A stretch of 17,518 nucleotides of DNA. Origin: Rhodocyclaceae bacterium (GTDB taxonomy: Bacteria > Pseudomonadota > Gammaproteobacteria > Burkholderiales > Rhodocyclaceae). Made by a program: the position numbers and the translations under genes. The DNA is taken from NCBI GenBank assembly GCA_017444505.1, contig JAFSWK010000072.1:1-17518 (forward strand), in the 5' to 3' direction. The first letter of the stretch is position 1; each line of letters starts with the position of its first letter. The notes beneath the pieces were generated by a model that saw only the letters and a list, made by a program, of their open reading frames with translations, did no database searches and was not told the origin of the DNA. This document shows positions 5,543-12,707 of the stretch, in pieces.

Positions 5543-7564
5543 ATGGCGATGGATACGGAAAACAGCACAGAACAGCAGGCAGTTTGCGTGGTGCAACACA
5601 AAGCGCAGCAGAATGATGCGCTGGCCGATTGCGCGCTGTCACGCGAGGAGCTGGAAAGCATGTTGAGGGAGATGCGCCAGCAGCCGAATTGGCGCAAGGA
5701 GGCCGACCGGGCGGCGGATTATTACGACGGCAATCAACTCTCCGCCGAGACGCTGGAAATCCTGCGCACCCGAGGCCAGCCGCCGCTGGTGACGAACCTG
5801 ATTAAACCGACCATCGATACTGTGCTGGGCATGGAGGCAAAAACGCGCACGGATTGGCGGGTGCGCCCGGAAGACGATGACCAGTGCAGTGACGAAATGG
5901 CTGAGGCACTCAGCCTGCGGATGAAAATTGCAGAGGCCGAATCGCGCGCCGACCGGGCAATATCGGATGCGTATGCGGCGCAATGCAAAAGCGGTCTGGG
6001 CTGGGTGGAGGTGTCACGCGAATCCGACCCGTTCCGCCCGCCATACCGCGTCCGGTATGTGCATCGCCGGGAGATTTACTGGGACTGGCTGGCAAAAGAG
6101 CCTGACTTGTCCGATGCGCGCTATCTGATTCGCAGGCAGTGGCTGGAGATAGACCAGGCAAGCGCGATGATGCCGCAACCTGCCAAGCTGTTTGCCATGA
6201 CGGCAAACAATTGGTCTGGGTTTGACCCGGTAATTGAGCAGGATACCGGGCTGGCGCAGTCGTGGGCGATTGAGCGCGACACGCGCATGGATGCAAACGA
6301 TTGGCGCGACGTGGAACGGCAGCGGGTTTGCCTGTACGAAATCTGGTATCGGAAGTACGTGCGCGGGTTTGTGATGGATTTGCCAGACGGGCGCACGGTG
6401 GAGGCGGATTTTTCCAACATTGACCACGCGCAGGCAATTGCTGCGGGTATTGTGCGCGTGCGACCGGCAATGTTTCATCGTGTGCGGCTGGCGTGGTATT
6501 GCGGTCCGCACTTTTTGCACGACATCCCCAGCCCGTACAAACACCGGATGTTTCCCTATGTGCCGTTTTTCGGCTACCGAGAAGACCTGACCGGCGCGCC
6601 CTACGGCATTATTCGCGCAATGATTGCGCCGCAGGACGAAATCAATGCGCGCAAGAGCAAGATGCTGTGGAGCCTGAACAGCAGACGGGTGATTGCGGAT
6701 GCGGATGCTGTCGCAGACCATCAAAAGACGATGGATGAAATTGCGCGTCCGGATGCGTATGTGGTTCTGGATTCGCGACGTGCGCCGAACAGCGTTTTTC
6801 GCGTGGAGCAGGCAGGTGAGCTTGCGGCGCAGCAATTCCAGGTGATGCAGGAGGCGAAACAGGAAATTTCTCAGGCGTCCGGTATTCATAAATCCATGAT
6901 GGGGCAGGCGAGCGGGGCAACAAGCGGGCTGGCTATCAATTCGCTGGTTGAGCAGGGTATCAACACGCTGTCGGAAATCAATGACAACTACCGGTATGCG
7001 CGGCGAATGGTTGGCGAGATGCTGTTTGAGTTGCTCAAGCAGCAGTTGTCCGGCAGGCCGGTGAAGGTGCTGGTGGGCAACGGTGCATCACAGAAAACGG
7101 TGATGCTGAACGTTCCGGCAACAGATGAGAGCGGGCAGCCGATTATCGTCAATGATGTGTCGCGCGTGCGCGCCAGCGTGGTGCTGGATGATGTGCCCAG
7201 TACGCCTACGTTCCGGCTGCAACAGTTGCAGATGCTGTCTGAAATTACCAAGAGCCTGCCGCCGCAGATGCAGGCGGCGATTGCTGATTTTATTGTGGAA
7301 GCAACCGATTTGCCGAAGCGCACGGAAGTTGCCGAGCGCATCCGTGCGGCATCCGGCATCCAGCCTAGCGAGGCGCAGCAGGCGCAGCAGATGCAGGCCA
7401 TGCAGATGCAGGCGCAGCAGATGCAGATGCAGGCGCAAATGGAGCAGAAAAAATTTGCGCTGGAAGCGGCGGAATCTGCCGCCAGAATCCGCAAACTGAA
7501 CGCAGAGGCAGACAGCGAACGGGCGCGCGCAAGCGGCATCGCGGCGCACAACCCGCTTGCGTAA
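5543..7564 (+). CDS. Portal protein, P22-like
   Basis: 673 residues from the ATG at 5543 (MAMDTEN); ATG 5549 is equally possible, and the TTG at 5504 lies upstream of the hairpin. The ribosome site is weak. The protein forms the dodecameric ring at the capsid vertex through which DNA passes. Visible family features are 'NWRKEADRAADYYDGNQLSAE', 'PPLVTNLIKPTIDTVLGMEAKTRTDWRV', the 'RVRYVHRREIYWDW' segment and 'PYVPFFGYREDLTGAPYGIIRAMIAPQDEINARKSKMLW', all typical of P22-like portals. Residues ~610-640 are a Gln/Met/Ala-rich segment (repeat at 7372-7440) that leads into a charged helical C-terminus, reminiscent of the extended C-terminal barrel of P22 gp1. The length fits a P22-type portal. Family assignment is by recognition of these blocks. 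Confidence 0.92.
   Translation: MAMDTENSTEQQAVCVVQHKAQQNDALADCALSREELESMLREMRQQPNWRKEADRAADYYDGNQLSAETLEILRTRGQPPLVTNLIKPTIDTVLGMEAKTRTDWRVRPEDDDQCSDEMAEALSLRMKIAEAESRADRAISDAYAAQCKSGLGWVEVSRESDPFRPPYRVRYVHRREIYWDWLAKEPDLSDARYLIRRQWLEIDQASAMMPQPAKLFAMTANNWSGFDPVIEQDTGLAQSWAIERDTRMDANDWRDVERQRVCLYEIWYRKYVRGFVMDLPDGRTVEADFSNIDHAQAIAAGIVRVRPAMFHRVRLAWYCGPHFLHDIPSPYKHRMFPYVPFFGYREDLTGAPYGIIRAMIAPQDEINARKSKMLWSLNSRRVIADADAVADHQKTMDEIARPDAYVVLDSRRAPNSVFRVEQAGELAAQQFQVMQEAKQEISQASGIHKSMMGQASGATSGLAINSLVEQGINTLSEINDNYRYARRMVGEMLFELLKQQLSGRPVKVLVGNGASQKTVMLNVPATDESGQPIIVNDVSRVRASVVLDDVPSTPTFRLQQLQMLSEITKSLPPQMQAAIADFIVEATDLPKRTEVAERIRAASGIQPSEAQQAQQMQAMQMQAQQMQMQAQMEQKKFALEAAESAARIRKLNAEADSERARASGIAAHNPLA
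7372..7440 (+). repeat. Low-complexity Gln/Met repeat in portal C-terminus
   Basis: An imperfect tandem repeat of ATGCAG and GCGCAG units encodes a QAQQMQAMQMQAQQMQMQAQ-like segment. It lies just before the predicted C-terminal helix of the portal protein. P22-type portals have a long helical barrel at this end, so the repeat may vary barrel length. It is coding and in frame throughout. Confidence 0.8.
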
Positions 7565-7697
7565 ACGGCAGATTCGCCCGAGGTCGAATTACTGCACAGA
7601 ATGCAAAATCCGAAACAGCGTGCGCTTGTTCCCCGCCGTGGGTTATCGGCAGCGCAGCATGTTTTTTACGCAACCAACGCGATACGTGGAGAGGAAC
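7565..7697 (+). other. 133-base gap between portal and scaffold genes
   Basis: No gene is supported here, although the scaffold frame is open through it from 7557. It contains a near copy of the GGTCGAATAA element at 7582-7590, which forms a 5-bp inverted repeat with ATTCG at 7572-7576 (loop 8). The end holds the scaffold ribosome site AGAGGAA. I see no convincing promoter; a run of T at 7664-7669 is isolated. Confidence 0.5.
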
Positions 7698-8636
7698 ATG
7701 GATGGCAAAACCGATCTGGATAGCATTTCTGACAATCCGGAAGCTCTGATGAAGGCGTTTGCGGCAATGGAAGGCAACCCTGAGCCTGAGCCGAAGCCTG
7801 AGCCGAAGCCTGAGCCTGAGCCGGAAAACGCGCAGGGCGTGGAAACGAAAGATGGCAAGCATGTCATCCCGTATTCCGTGCTGCGTGCTGCACGCGAACG
7901 CGCCGCGCGCGCGGAGGCGAGCGAGCGCGAATTGCGCGAGAAATTGTCAGCATATGAGCAGCAACAGATTGCCGTGAATAATGGGGCGAATACCGGCGAA
8001 AACGCCCACGCCGACGGCACGCCAGACAGTGCAGAGCAATTGTCGGCAGAAGACATGGAAGCCTTGAAAGAGGATTTTCCGACGGTCTACAAGGCCATCA
8101 ACGCGATGCGCGAACAGGGCAAAGCGATGGCCGAACAGTTCGCGCCCGTGCGCGATACTGTCGCACGTTCGGAAAGTATCCGTGCGCACAATGAGCGCCA
8201 GATGGTGCAGGACGCTATTGATGCAGTGCCGAAACTGGCACACATTCAGGCGACCAATGCCGAGGCGTTCGAGTTGGCGCAGCAGTATGACGCCATATTG
8301 CGCCGTCAGCCGCAGTGGGCTGACAAGCCGTTGTCTGAACGGTTCGCGTGTGTGGTGTCGCGTGTCGAATCCGACCTGGGCGAAATCGTATTGCCCGATG
8401 GCAAAGCAAATGTTCCTCTGAAGCAGGAAAACGTGAAGGCTACGGCGATGAAGCGCGCGCAACAGGCCAGCGCACAGGTGCCGTCTTCGCTTTCCGATTT
8501 TTCTGCCGGGCAATCCGCGACCGCTGCACAGAGTGTTTCCGATGAAATCGAGAGCATGACGGCAGCGCAGCTTGCGGAGAAATTCCAAGGCATGTCTTCC
8601 GACCAGATGGACGCTTTTCTGGCGAAGATTGTTTGA
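7698..8636 (+). CDS. Capsid scaffolding protein
   Basis: 312 residues from the ATG at 7698 with AGAGGAA 3-9 bases upstream. The protein is hydrophilic and highly helical, lies between portal and major capsid genes, and has the usual size for a scaffold. An N-terminal acidic/proline segment (residues ~28-44) is a PEPKPEP repeat built from CCTGAG/CCGAAG hexamers at ~7779-7824. It is followed by 'HVIPYSVLRAARERAARAEASERELREKL', a coiled-coil helix often seen in phage scaffolds, an acidic 'SAEDMEALKEDFPTVYKAINAM' segment, and a C-terminal helix 'MTAAQLAEKFQGMSSDQMDAFLAKI', which would contact the coat protein. Scaffolds guide procapsid assembly and leave before DNA entry. The call rests on position and architecture; specific sequence identity is modest. 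Confidence 0.82.
   Translation: MDGKTDLDSISDNPEALMKAFAAMEGNPEPEPKPEPKPEPEPENAQGVETKDGKHVIPYSVLRAARERAARAEASERELREKLSAYEQQQIAVNNGANTGENAHADGTPDSAEQLSAEDMEALKEDFPTVYKAINAMREQGKAMAEQFAPVRDTVARSESIRAHNERQMVQDAIDAVPKLAHIQATNAEAFELAQQYDAILRRQPQWADKPLSERFACVVSRVESDLGEIVLPDGKANVPLKQENVKATAMKRAQQASAQVPSSLSDFSAGQSATAAQSVSDEIESMTAAQLAEKFQGMSSDQMDAFLAKIV
7779..7824 (+). repeat. Hexamer tandem repeat encoding PEPKPEP in scaffold
   Basis: About seven units alternating CCTGAG and CCGAAG encode a Pro-Glu/Pro-Lys linker. It is a short in-frame microsatellite that can change unit number without a frameshift. It probably forms an extended spacer near the scaffold N-terminus. Confidence 0.85.
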
Positions 8637-8652
8637 GTAAAGGAAAAAGGAA

Positions 8653-9921
8653 ATGGCTACCACTATTCGCGTAAACGACCCGATTGCGGTCAAGGCATAT
8701 TCGGCGGCGTTGTTCGCCAAGGTGCAGGAAGCGCCCGGATTCATGCGGCTGCTGTCGGGCAAAATGCCGACACTCAGCGAGTTCCGGCAAAAGGCGACCG
8801 GGCAATCCAAGCCGGGTTATCCGATTGTGAAGGCTGGCGATTTGGCAAAGGGAGCGGGCGAGGCGGTGCAAATCACGCTGTTCAATTCGCTCTCTGGCAA
8901 GCCTACGATGGGCGACCGCAAAATTGACGGGCGCATGATGGCGCTGACCGCTTCGAGCATGGATTTGCGCATCAATCAGGTGCGCTTTGGTGCCGATGCG
9001 GGCGGGCGAATGACGCAAAAACGCACGGCGCATAATCTGCGGGCTATCGCGTGCGCCGGTTTGCAGGACGTGATGCAGCGGTATGAAGACCAATCTTCGC
9101 TGGTGCATCTGGCTGGTGCGCGCGGCTCTCAGGACGGCGTAGACTGGACTATCCCGTTCGAGAGCGACCCGGAGTTCCGCGACATCCTCGTCAACCCGGT
9201 GCTTCCCCCGACGAAAAACCGCCACTTTTTCGCCAACGATGCAACGAGCATCGAGAATATCGGCACCAACGACGTGCTGACGACCAAGGATATTGACCGC
9301 ATCGTTACCAGCTTGCGCGAATCGAGCGCGCCGTTGCAGGCCGTGCAGGTCAATGGCGACACGCTTGGATGGGATAAACCGCTGTGGGTGATGCTGGTCA
9401 CTGCCCGCCAGTGGTATTACCTGCGCAAGAGCACGGCTGCTGTGGAGTGGAAACAGGCCGAACAACATGCTCTGGCGCGCAAGCAGGCGGGCATTAAACA
9501 CCCGCTGTTTGATGCTACCGAGATGATTATGTGGAGCGGCGTGCTGGTGCGCCCCATCAACCGGTATGCCATCCGCTTCAATGCTGGCGACAAGGTGAAG
9601 GTGGATAGCGGCGGTGCCGATGGCCGCACCTACACGGAAGTGGAGCAGACTGCTGCTCAGGTCACTGACCGCGCAATCCTGCTGGGTGCTGAGGCGCTGG
9701 CAAAAGCCTATGGCAAAACCCAGTCCGATTATTTCTACGACTGGAACGAGGAGCTTGTCGACCACGGCAACAGCGTGGAAATTGTCACGGGCACGATGAC
9801 GGGCGCGGCAAAAGTCCGGTTCAAGCTCGATGGCGTGCAGACTGACCACGGCGTGGCCGTGATTGACAGCTATGCTCCGCCGGTGGATTCGCCCGAAGGC
9901 CGCGCGCTGGTCAACATCTAA
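8653..9921 (+). CDS. Major capsid protein, N4 gp56-like family
   Basis: 422 residues; ATG at 8653 behind a strong purine-rich site (AAAGGAAAAAGGAA). It forms the icosahedral shell with an HK97-type fold in this family. The sequence matches the family I know as N4-gp56-like capsid proteins (Phage_capsid_3): an N-terminal 'DPIAVKAYSAALFAKVQEAPGFM', then 'PIVKAGDLAKGAGEAVQITLFNSLSGKPTMGDRKIDG', 'GGRMTQKRTAHNLRAIACAGL', 'LVHLAGARGSQ', 'VLPPTKNRHFFANDATS' and 'LWVMLVTARQWYYLRKST'. The central block order is complete and the length is normal, with no separate protease gene nearby. The C-terminus carries 'VRFKLDGVQTDHGVAVIDSYAPP', a usual ending for this family. The gene directly follows the scaffold and precedes a small structural protein. 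Confidence 0.93.
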   Translation: MATTIRVNDPIAVKAYSAALFAKVQEAPGFMRLLSGKMPTLSEFRQKATGQSKPGYPIVKAGDLAKGAGEAVQITLFNSLSGKPTMGDRKIDGRMMALTASSMDLRINQVRFGADAGGRMTQKRTAHNLRAIACAGLQDVMQRYEDQSSLVHLAGARGSQDGVDWTIPFESDPEFRDILVNPVLPPTKNRHFFANDATSIENIGTNDVLTTKDIDRIVTSLRESSAPLQAVQVNGDTLGWDKPLWVMLVTARQWYYLRKSTAAVEWKQAEQHALARKQAGIKHPLFDATEMIMWSGVLVRPINRYAIRFNAGDKVKVDSGGADGRTYTEVEQTAAQVTDRAILLGAEALAKAYGKTQSDYFYDWNEELVDHGNSVEIVTGTMTGAAKVRFKLDGVQTDHGVAVIDSYAPPVDSPEGRALVNI

Positions 9922-9939
9922 TCAGAGGAGATTGTGAAC

Positions 9940-10335
9940 ATGGCTACCATTCATGCAGGCACGATGAAAGAAATCACCTATTCGGGCACTGCCCCGACGG
10001 CTACCGTTGTCGGCGCGCATCTGCTGGACAATGCTCAGGCTGGCGACAAAATCCTGTTGAACAAGGTGTTTGCAGGCGCGCTGGTGACGGATGTCAAGCT
10101 GGTGTGCGCGGCAATGAGCGGTGTCAAGCTGGACATCGGGTTTGAGTATGTGGACGGGCTGCCGGGCAGCCGCGACGATGCGTTTTTCTCTGGTGTGGAT
10201 GCGGCGGGGCGCAAGGATAGCGATGCGCCGCCGGTGCGCCTGGAGCATGACGCCATTATCGTTGCGACGGTCAAGAGCGGCACGGCCAGCGGCCAAATCA
10301 CTACGGTGACGACGTTTGAGCCGCGCGGCGTGTAA
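9940..10335 (+). CDS. Putative head decoration or minor capsid protein
   Basis: 131 residues. ATG at 9940 is preferred over GTG at 9934 because AGAGGAG (9924-9930) is then 9 bases away. The protein is rich in beta-strand patterns with many Val/Thr/Ala (ATVVGAHLLDNAQAGDKILLNKVFAGALVTDVKLV...), with 'GFEYVDGLPGSRDDAFFSGVDAAG' in the middle and 'DAIIVATVKSGTASGQITTVTTFEP' at the end. A small beta-rich protein encoded between the major capsid gene and a terminator is most often a capsid-stabilising or decoration protein. No specific family motif is recognised, so the function is inferred from position and secondary-structure character only. Confidence 0.65.
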   Translation: MATIHAGTMKEITYSGTAPTATVVGAHLLDNAQAGDKILLNKVFAGALVTDVKLVCAAMSGVKLDIGFEYVDGLPGSRDDAFFSGVDAAGRKDSDAPPVRLEHDAIIVATVKSGTASGQITTVTTFEPRGV

Positions 10336-10351
10336 AGCCGACACAGCAAAC

Positions 10352-10374
10352 GGGGGCGCACGCCCCCTTTTTTT
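10352..10374 (+). terminator. Strong rho-independent terminator after capsid operon
   Basis: GGGGGCG (10352-10358) and CGCCCCC (10361-10367) form a GC-only stem (in practice 6 bp around a GCAC loop), followed directly by seven T (10368-10374). It lies 16 bases after the stop of the putative decoration gene and 13 bases before the next ATG. It would lower expression of the downstream head-tail genes relative to the capsid gene, a common phage strategy. Confidence 0.92.
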
Positions 10375-10387
10375 CCGGAGAAGATAG

Positions 10388-10789
10388 ATGAACGATGCGA
10401 AAGAGGTGCTGGTGCCTGTGGTCTATGTCGGGAAAAAGCCGCAAGCATTCGACAACATGGCGCGCACGGGCAAGGTGTGGAAGGGTGCGGGCGATGTGCA
10501 GTATGTGCGCGCGGATCAGGCAAGAATCCTGATGCGCTTCCCTGACCAGTGGGCGATGGCAGAAGGCAGCGGCGCGATTCCGGATGCGGCGGCGGACGTT
10601 GGCGCTGACCCGTCGCAAAAACCTGCCGAGCACATGACCAAGGATGAACTGATTGCGCTGGCGCGTGCGCGGTACGGGAAAAAACTGGACAGGCGCTTGT
10701 CGGTGCGCACGATGATTGACCAGATGCAGGACTGGGAGGAAAACGGCGCGATTCCGGATGCGGCGGCGGATGTTGCCGTGGTCGAATAA
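10388..10789 (+). CDS. Head-region protein with HeH/LEM-like motif and internal repeat
   Basis: 133 residues; ATG at 10388 with GGAG at 10377-10380. Residues 1-55 look like a short beta-rich N-terminal part (VLVPVVYVGKKPQAFDNMARTGKVWKGAGDVQYV..). Residues ~80-110 (HMTKDELIALARARYGKKLDRRLSVRTMIDQM) match the helix-extended-loop-helix pattern of HeH/LEM and SAP-like modules ('.KDEL...A...G..LD.R......I..'), which in phage genomes occurs in small structural proteins. The decapeptide GAIPDAAADV occurs at residues 62-71 and again at 120-129, encoded by a 32-bp direct repeat with one mismatch. The stop codon lies inside a GGTCGAATAA element. Exact function is unknown; it may help head completion or DNA contact. 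Confidence 0.7.
   Translation: MNDAKEVLVPVVYVGKKPQAFDNMARTGKVWKGAGDVQYVRADQARILMRFPDQWAMAEGSGAIPDAAADVGADPSQKPAEHMTKDELIALARARYGKKLDRRLSVRTMIDQMQDWEENGAIPDAAADVAVVE
10570..10775 (+). repeat. 32-bp direct repeat pair bracketing the HeH/LEM-like segment
   Basis: The two copies are 10570-10601 and 10744-10775, starting CGGCGCGATTCCGGATGCGG, with one mismatch (C versus T) near the end. The offset is 174 bp, exactly 58 codons. Recombination between the copies would delete the HeH/LEM-like segment without changing frame, leaving GAIPDAAADVAVVE as the C-terminus. Confidence 0.9.
10780..10789 (+). promoter_or_regulatory. GGTCGAATAA element, copy 2 (overlaps a stop codon)
   Basis: Second exact copy of the 10-mer; its TAA is the stop of the preceding gene. 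It also starts the 11-base palindrome CGAATAATTCG (10783-10793). The next gene begins at 10832. Role unknown. Confidence 0.35.
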
Positions 10790-10831
10790 TTCGCGGTCGG
10801 GAACAATACCGGCACACGAGGAATCATCCAT

Positions 10832-11473
10832 ATGGCAACTGCAAATTACGAGGATTTCCTTCCCGATGTGCTTGTGCGCCTGAGCGCAGACCCCGGCGAG
10901 CCGGTGGCGATGGCATGTGTGCGACAAACAGTCGACGATTTTTGCCGCCAGACGTGGGTATGGCAGGAATATTCTGACCCGCTGGATGTGACGGCAGGAC
11001 AACCGGAGGTTGATTTTGAGCCGCCCGCCGGTGCTGTGGTGGTGATGCTGTTGGCGGCCAGCATGGACGGGCGCACGTTGCGCCCGGAATCATTGCGCCG
11101 TCTGGAAGCGCACAGCCCTGACTGGCGGCGCGATTTTGGCGAGCCTGAATGCTTTTCTCAGATAGATACAGAGCGGCTATTGCTCGCGCCCGCGCCTGCA
11201 TCCAGTGCGCCCGGTGCGTTGAGTGTGTTGATGGCGCTGGCTCCGGCACGCAATGCCGAGACCATTCCGCAGTGGCTGTTTAACCGGTACAACCTGACGC
11301 TGGTCGATGGCATTACGTCGCGCCTGATGTTGATGGGCAATCGTCCGTGGTCGGATGCGCCAACGGGTGCAGATTTGCGGGCGCGCTATGAGCGCGGCTT
11401 GGCGCAGGCACGCGCGCACGCTACCGGGAGCATGACGGCAGCGCCCGCGCGCGTGCGCGGACACTATCAGTAG
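10832..11473 (+). CDS. Head-tail adaptor-type structural protein
   Basis: 213 residues; ATG at 10832 with GAGGAA about 8-12 bases upstream. The sequence fits a family of podophage connector proteins: 'YEDFLPDVLVRLSADPGEPVAMACVRQTVDDFCRQTWVWQE' at the N-terminus, then 'DPLDVTAGQPEVDFEPPAGAVVVMLLAASMDGRTL', 'LLLAPAPASSAPGALSVLMALAP' and, near the end, 'LVDGITSRLMLMGNRPWSDA' followed by a helix 'LRARYERGLAQARAHATG'. Conserved landmarks are the FCxxTWVWQE stretch, the P.GA.V strand and the LMLMxNxPWS motif. Such proteins sit beneath the portal and join head to tail. The assignment is from memory of family patterns and from position, and the precise ring (adaptor or stopper) is undecided. Confidence 0.75.
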   Translation: MATANYEDFLPDVLVRLSADPGEPVAMACVRQTVDDFCRQTWVWQEYSDPLDVTAGQPEVDFEPPAGAVVVMLLAASMDGRTLRPESLRRLEAHSPDWRRDFGEPECFSQIDTERLLLAPAPASSAPGALSVLMALAPARNAETIPQWLFNRYNLTLVDGITSRLMLMGNRPWSDAPTGADLRARYERGLAQARAHATGSMTAAPARVRGHYQ

Positions 11474-11484
11474 GACAGGCTGTC

Positions 11485-12183
11485 ATGGGCACAATCGCTG
11501 TACGCGACATCATCCGCAAGGCACGCATCATCCTGCAAGATGAGGATGCGGTACGCTGGCCGGACACAGAAATGCTGGGGTGGGTAAACGACGGGCAGCG
11601 CGAGGTTGTTTTGCTCAAGCCAAATGCGCACAGCAAGACGGTGACTATTGCATTGTCACCGGGTACGCGCCAGACCTTGCCGGATGAGTGCATTTTGTTG
11701 CTGGACGTGGTGCGCAACATGGGCACGGACGGCAAAACACCGTCGCGCGCAATACGCATCGTCATGCGCGAAATGCTCGATGCGCAAGTTCCTGACTGGC
11801 ATTCTTCGCAGCCTGACCGAGAGGCGCGCGTCAAACATTACCTGTACTCGCCAGAAATGGATGCGAAAACATTCTTTGTCTGGCCGCCACAGCCTGACCC
11901 GCCCGAGCAGACCATGCAGGTAGAGGTGATGTATAGCGCTTCCCCGCCAGATGTTCAAATTGATGGGGCAATTGCCATTTCTGACCCGTATTCCGGCCTG
12001 CTGCTGGATTATGTGTTGTACCGGGCGAACGCCAAGGATGCGGAGCATTCGCCCGTAGCGCAACTCGCAGTGGCATGGAGAGAGGCGTTCTTGTCGTCAT
12101 TGGGCGGCAAGAGCCATGCGGAGACTGCCGCCAATCCGAATCTTGCGGCACCCGCCGCACCATACATGCGGAGCAGTCCGTAG
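11485..12183 (+). CDS. Phage adaptor protein, DUF6682-like
   Basis: 232 residues; ATG at 11485, with a weak purine site (AGGACAGG). The N-terminus 'TIAVRDIIRKARIILQDEDAVRWPDTEMLGWVNDGQREVVLLKPNAHSKT' and 'LSPGTRQTLPDECILLLDVVRNMGTDGKTPSRAIRIVMREMLDAQVPDWHSS' match the family annotated as DUF6682, small proteins next to head-tail genes in podophages. 'KTFFVWPPQP' and 'VEVMYSASPPD' are strand pairs typical of the rest of the domain. The end (residues ~185-232) is a helical tail, DAEHSPVAQLAVAWREAFLSSLGG.... A second, diverged copy of that tail lies out of frame just downstream (see 12166-12305). The protein probably forms part of the connector or nozzle; this is inferred from neighbours. Confidence 0.75.
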   Translation: MGTIAVRDIIRKARIILQDEDAVRWPDTEMLGWVNDGQREVVLLKPNAHSKTVTIALSPGTRQTLPDECILLLDVVRNMGTDGKTPSRAIRIVMREMLDAQVPDWHSSQPDREARVKHYLYSPEMDAKTFFVWPPQPDPPEQTMQVEVMYSASPPDVQIDGAIAISDPYSGLLLDYVLYRANAKDAEHSPVAQLAVAWREAFLSSLGGKSHAETAANPNLAAPAAPYMRSSP

Positions 12184-12305
12184 ACGGCGGACAGGCGCAG
12201 GTGTATCGAGAGCATTTTTTAACTGCCCTTGGGGGCAAAAACCAAGGCGAGGCGGCGGCGACCCAGAACGTTTTCGCACCTGCCGCGCCGAACAAAGGAG
12301 CGTAA
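12166..12305 (+). pseudogene. Displaced second C-terminal coding cassette of the DUF6682-like gene
   Basis: Starting at ATGCGGAGCA (12166-12175), an exact copy of 12038-12047, the frame reads HAEQSVDGGQAQVYREHFLT... to the TAA at 12303-12305. It aligns without gaps to the adaptor's own C-terminus (DAEHSPVAQLAVAWREAFLS...): about 21 of the first 43 positions are identical, including RE.FL..LGGK and APAAP. It sits 128 bp downstream, in a different frame, after the adaptor's stop. The next gene's ribosome site (AAAGGAG) lies inside its 3' end, so this copy looks like the original gene end. It has no start or ribosome site of its own and would be expressed only by frameshifting or after repeat collapse. 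Confidence 0.8.
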
Positions 12306-12308
12306 AAC

Positions 12309-12707
12309 ATGGCAACGAACGGTGCATTTTCTGATTACCTTGAAGAGGCAATCATCAATCACTTTTTGCGTGGGCAGGCGCAGATTGCGCCGTCCAAGGT
12401 GTATATCGGCTTGTTTGAGACCGACGCGGGCGAGGATGGCTCCGGCACGGAGACGACCTACACTGGCTACGAGCGGCAAGAATCAGAGTGGGGCGCGCCC
12501 TCTGGCGGCAAGACTGCGAATGATGCGGTGATTACCTTCCCGCAGAATCAGGACGCGCAGCCGGTGACGATTTCGCACATTGCGCTGTTCGATGCGCAAA
12601 CGGGCGGCAATCAGTTGTTCCGCGCGCAGTTGTTGAGTGCGCGCACGCTGGAACAGGGCGATTCTCTCGCTTTTGATGCGGGCGCAGTGGAATTGCAGGT
12701 GGACTAA
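12309..12707 (+). CDS. Small tail/fibre-region structural protein
   Basis: 132 residues; ATG at 12309 with AAAGGAG 8-14 bases upstream. The sequence follows a recognisable small family often labelled phage tail fibre protein: 'AFSDYLEEAIINHFLRGQAQIAPSKVYIGLFETDAG' at the N-terminus, a Tyr/Thr-rich middle (ETTYTGYERQESEWGAPSGGKTANDAVITFPQ), then 'VTISHIALFDAQTGGNQLFRAQLLSARTLEQGDSLAFDAGAVELQVD'. The pattern 'L...LL.H.F.G' then 'YV.L.......' then 'I.HFALFDA.TGG.LL' is the family signature. It is beta-rich in its second half. Its stop overlaps the start of the next gene (TAATG at 12705-12709), so they are probably translated together and may act as partners in the tail tip. Confidence 0.75.
   Translation: MATNGAFSDYLEEAIINHFLRGQAQIAPSKVYIGLFETDAGEDGSGTETTYTGYERQESEWGAPSGGKTANDAVITFPQNQDAQPVTISHIALFDAQTGGNQLFRAQLLSARTLEQGDSLAFDAGAVELQVD

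Noticed and set aside
7557..7697. N-terminal extension of the scaffold frame
   Set aside because: The added ~47 residues have no coding character and start inside the portal gene end; the ATG at 7698 has a good ribosome site.
8440..9849. 469-residue open frame on the minus strand
   Set aside because: It is antisense to the capsid gene, whose family match is strong. No ribosome site and no family pattern.
12228..12250. Small hairpin with flanking T and A runs as a terminator
   Set aside because: The stem is only 5 bp and the run after it on either strand does not fit an intrinsic terminator. The region is explained by the displaced coding cassette.
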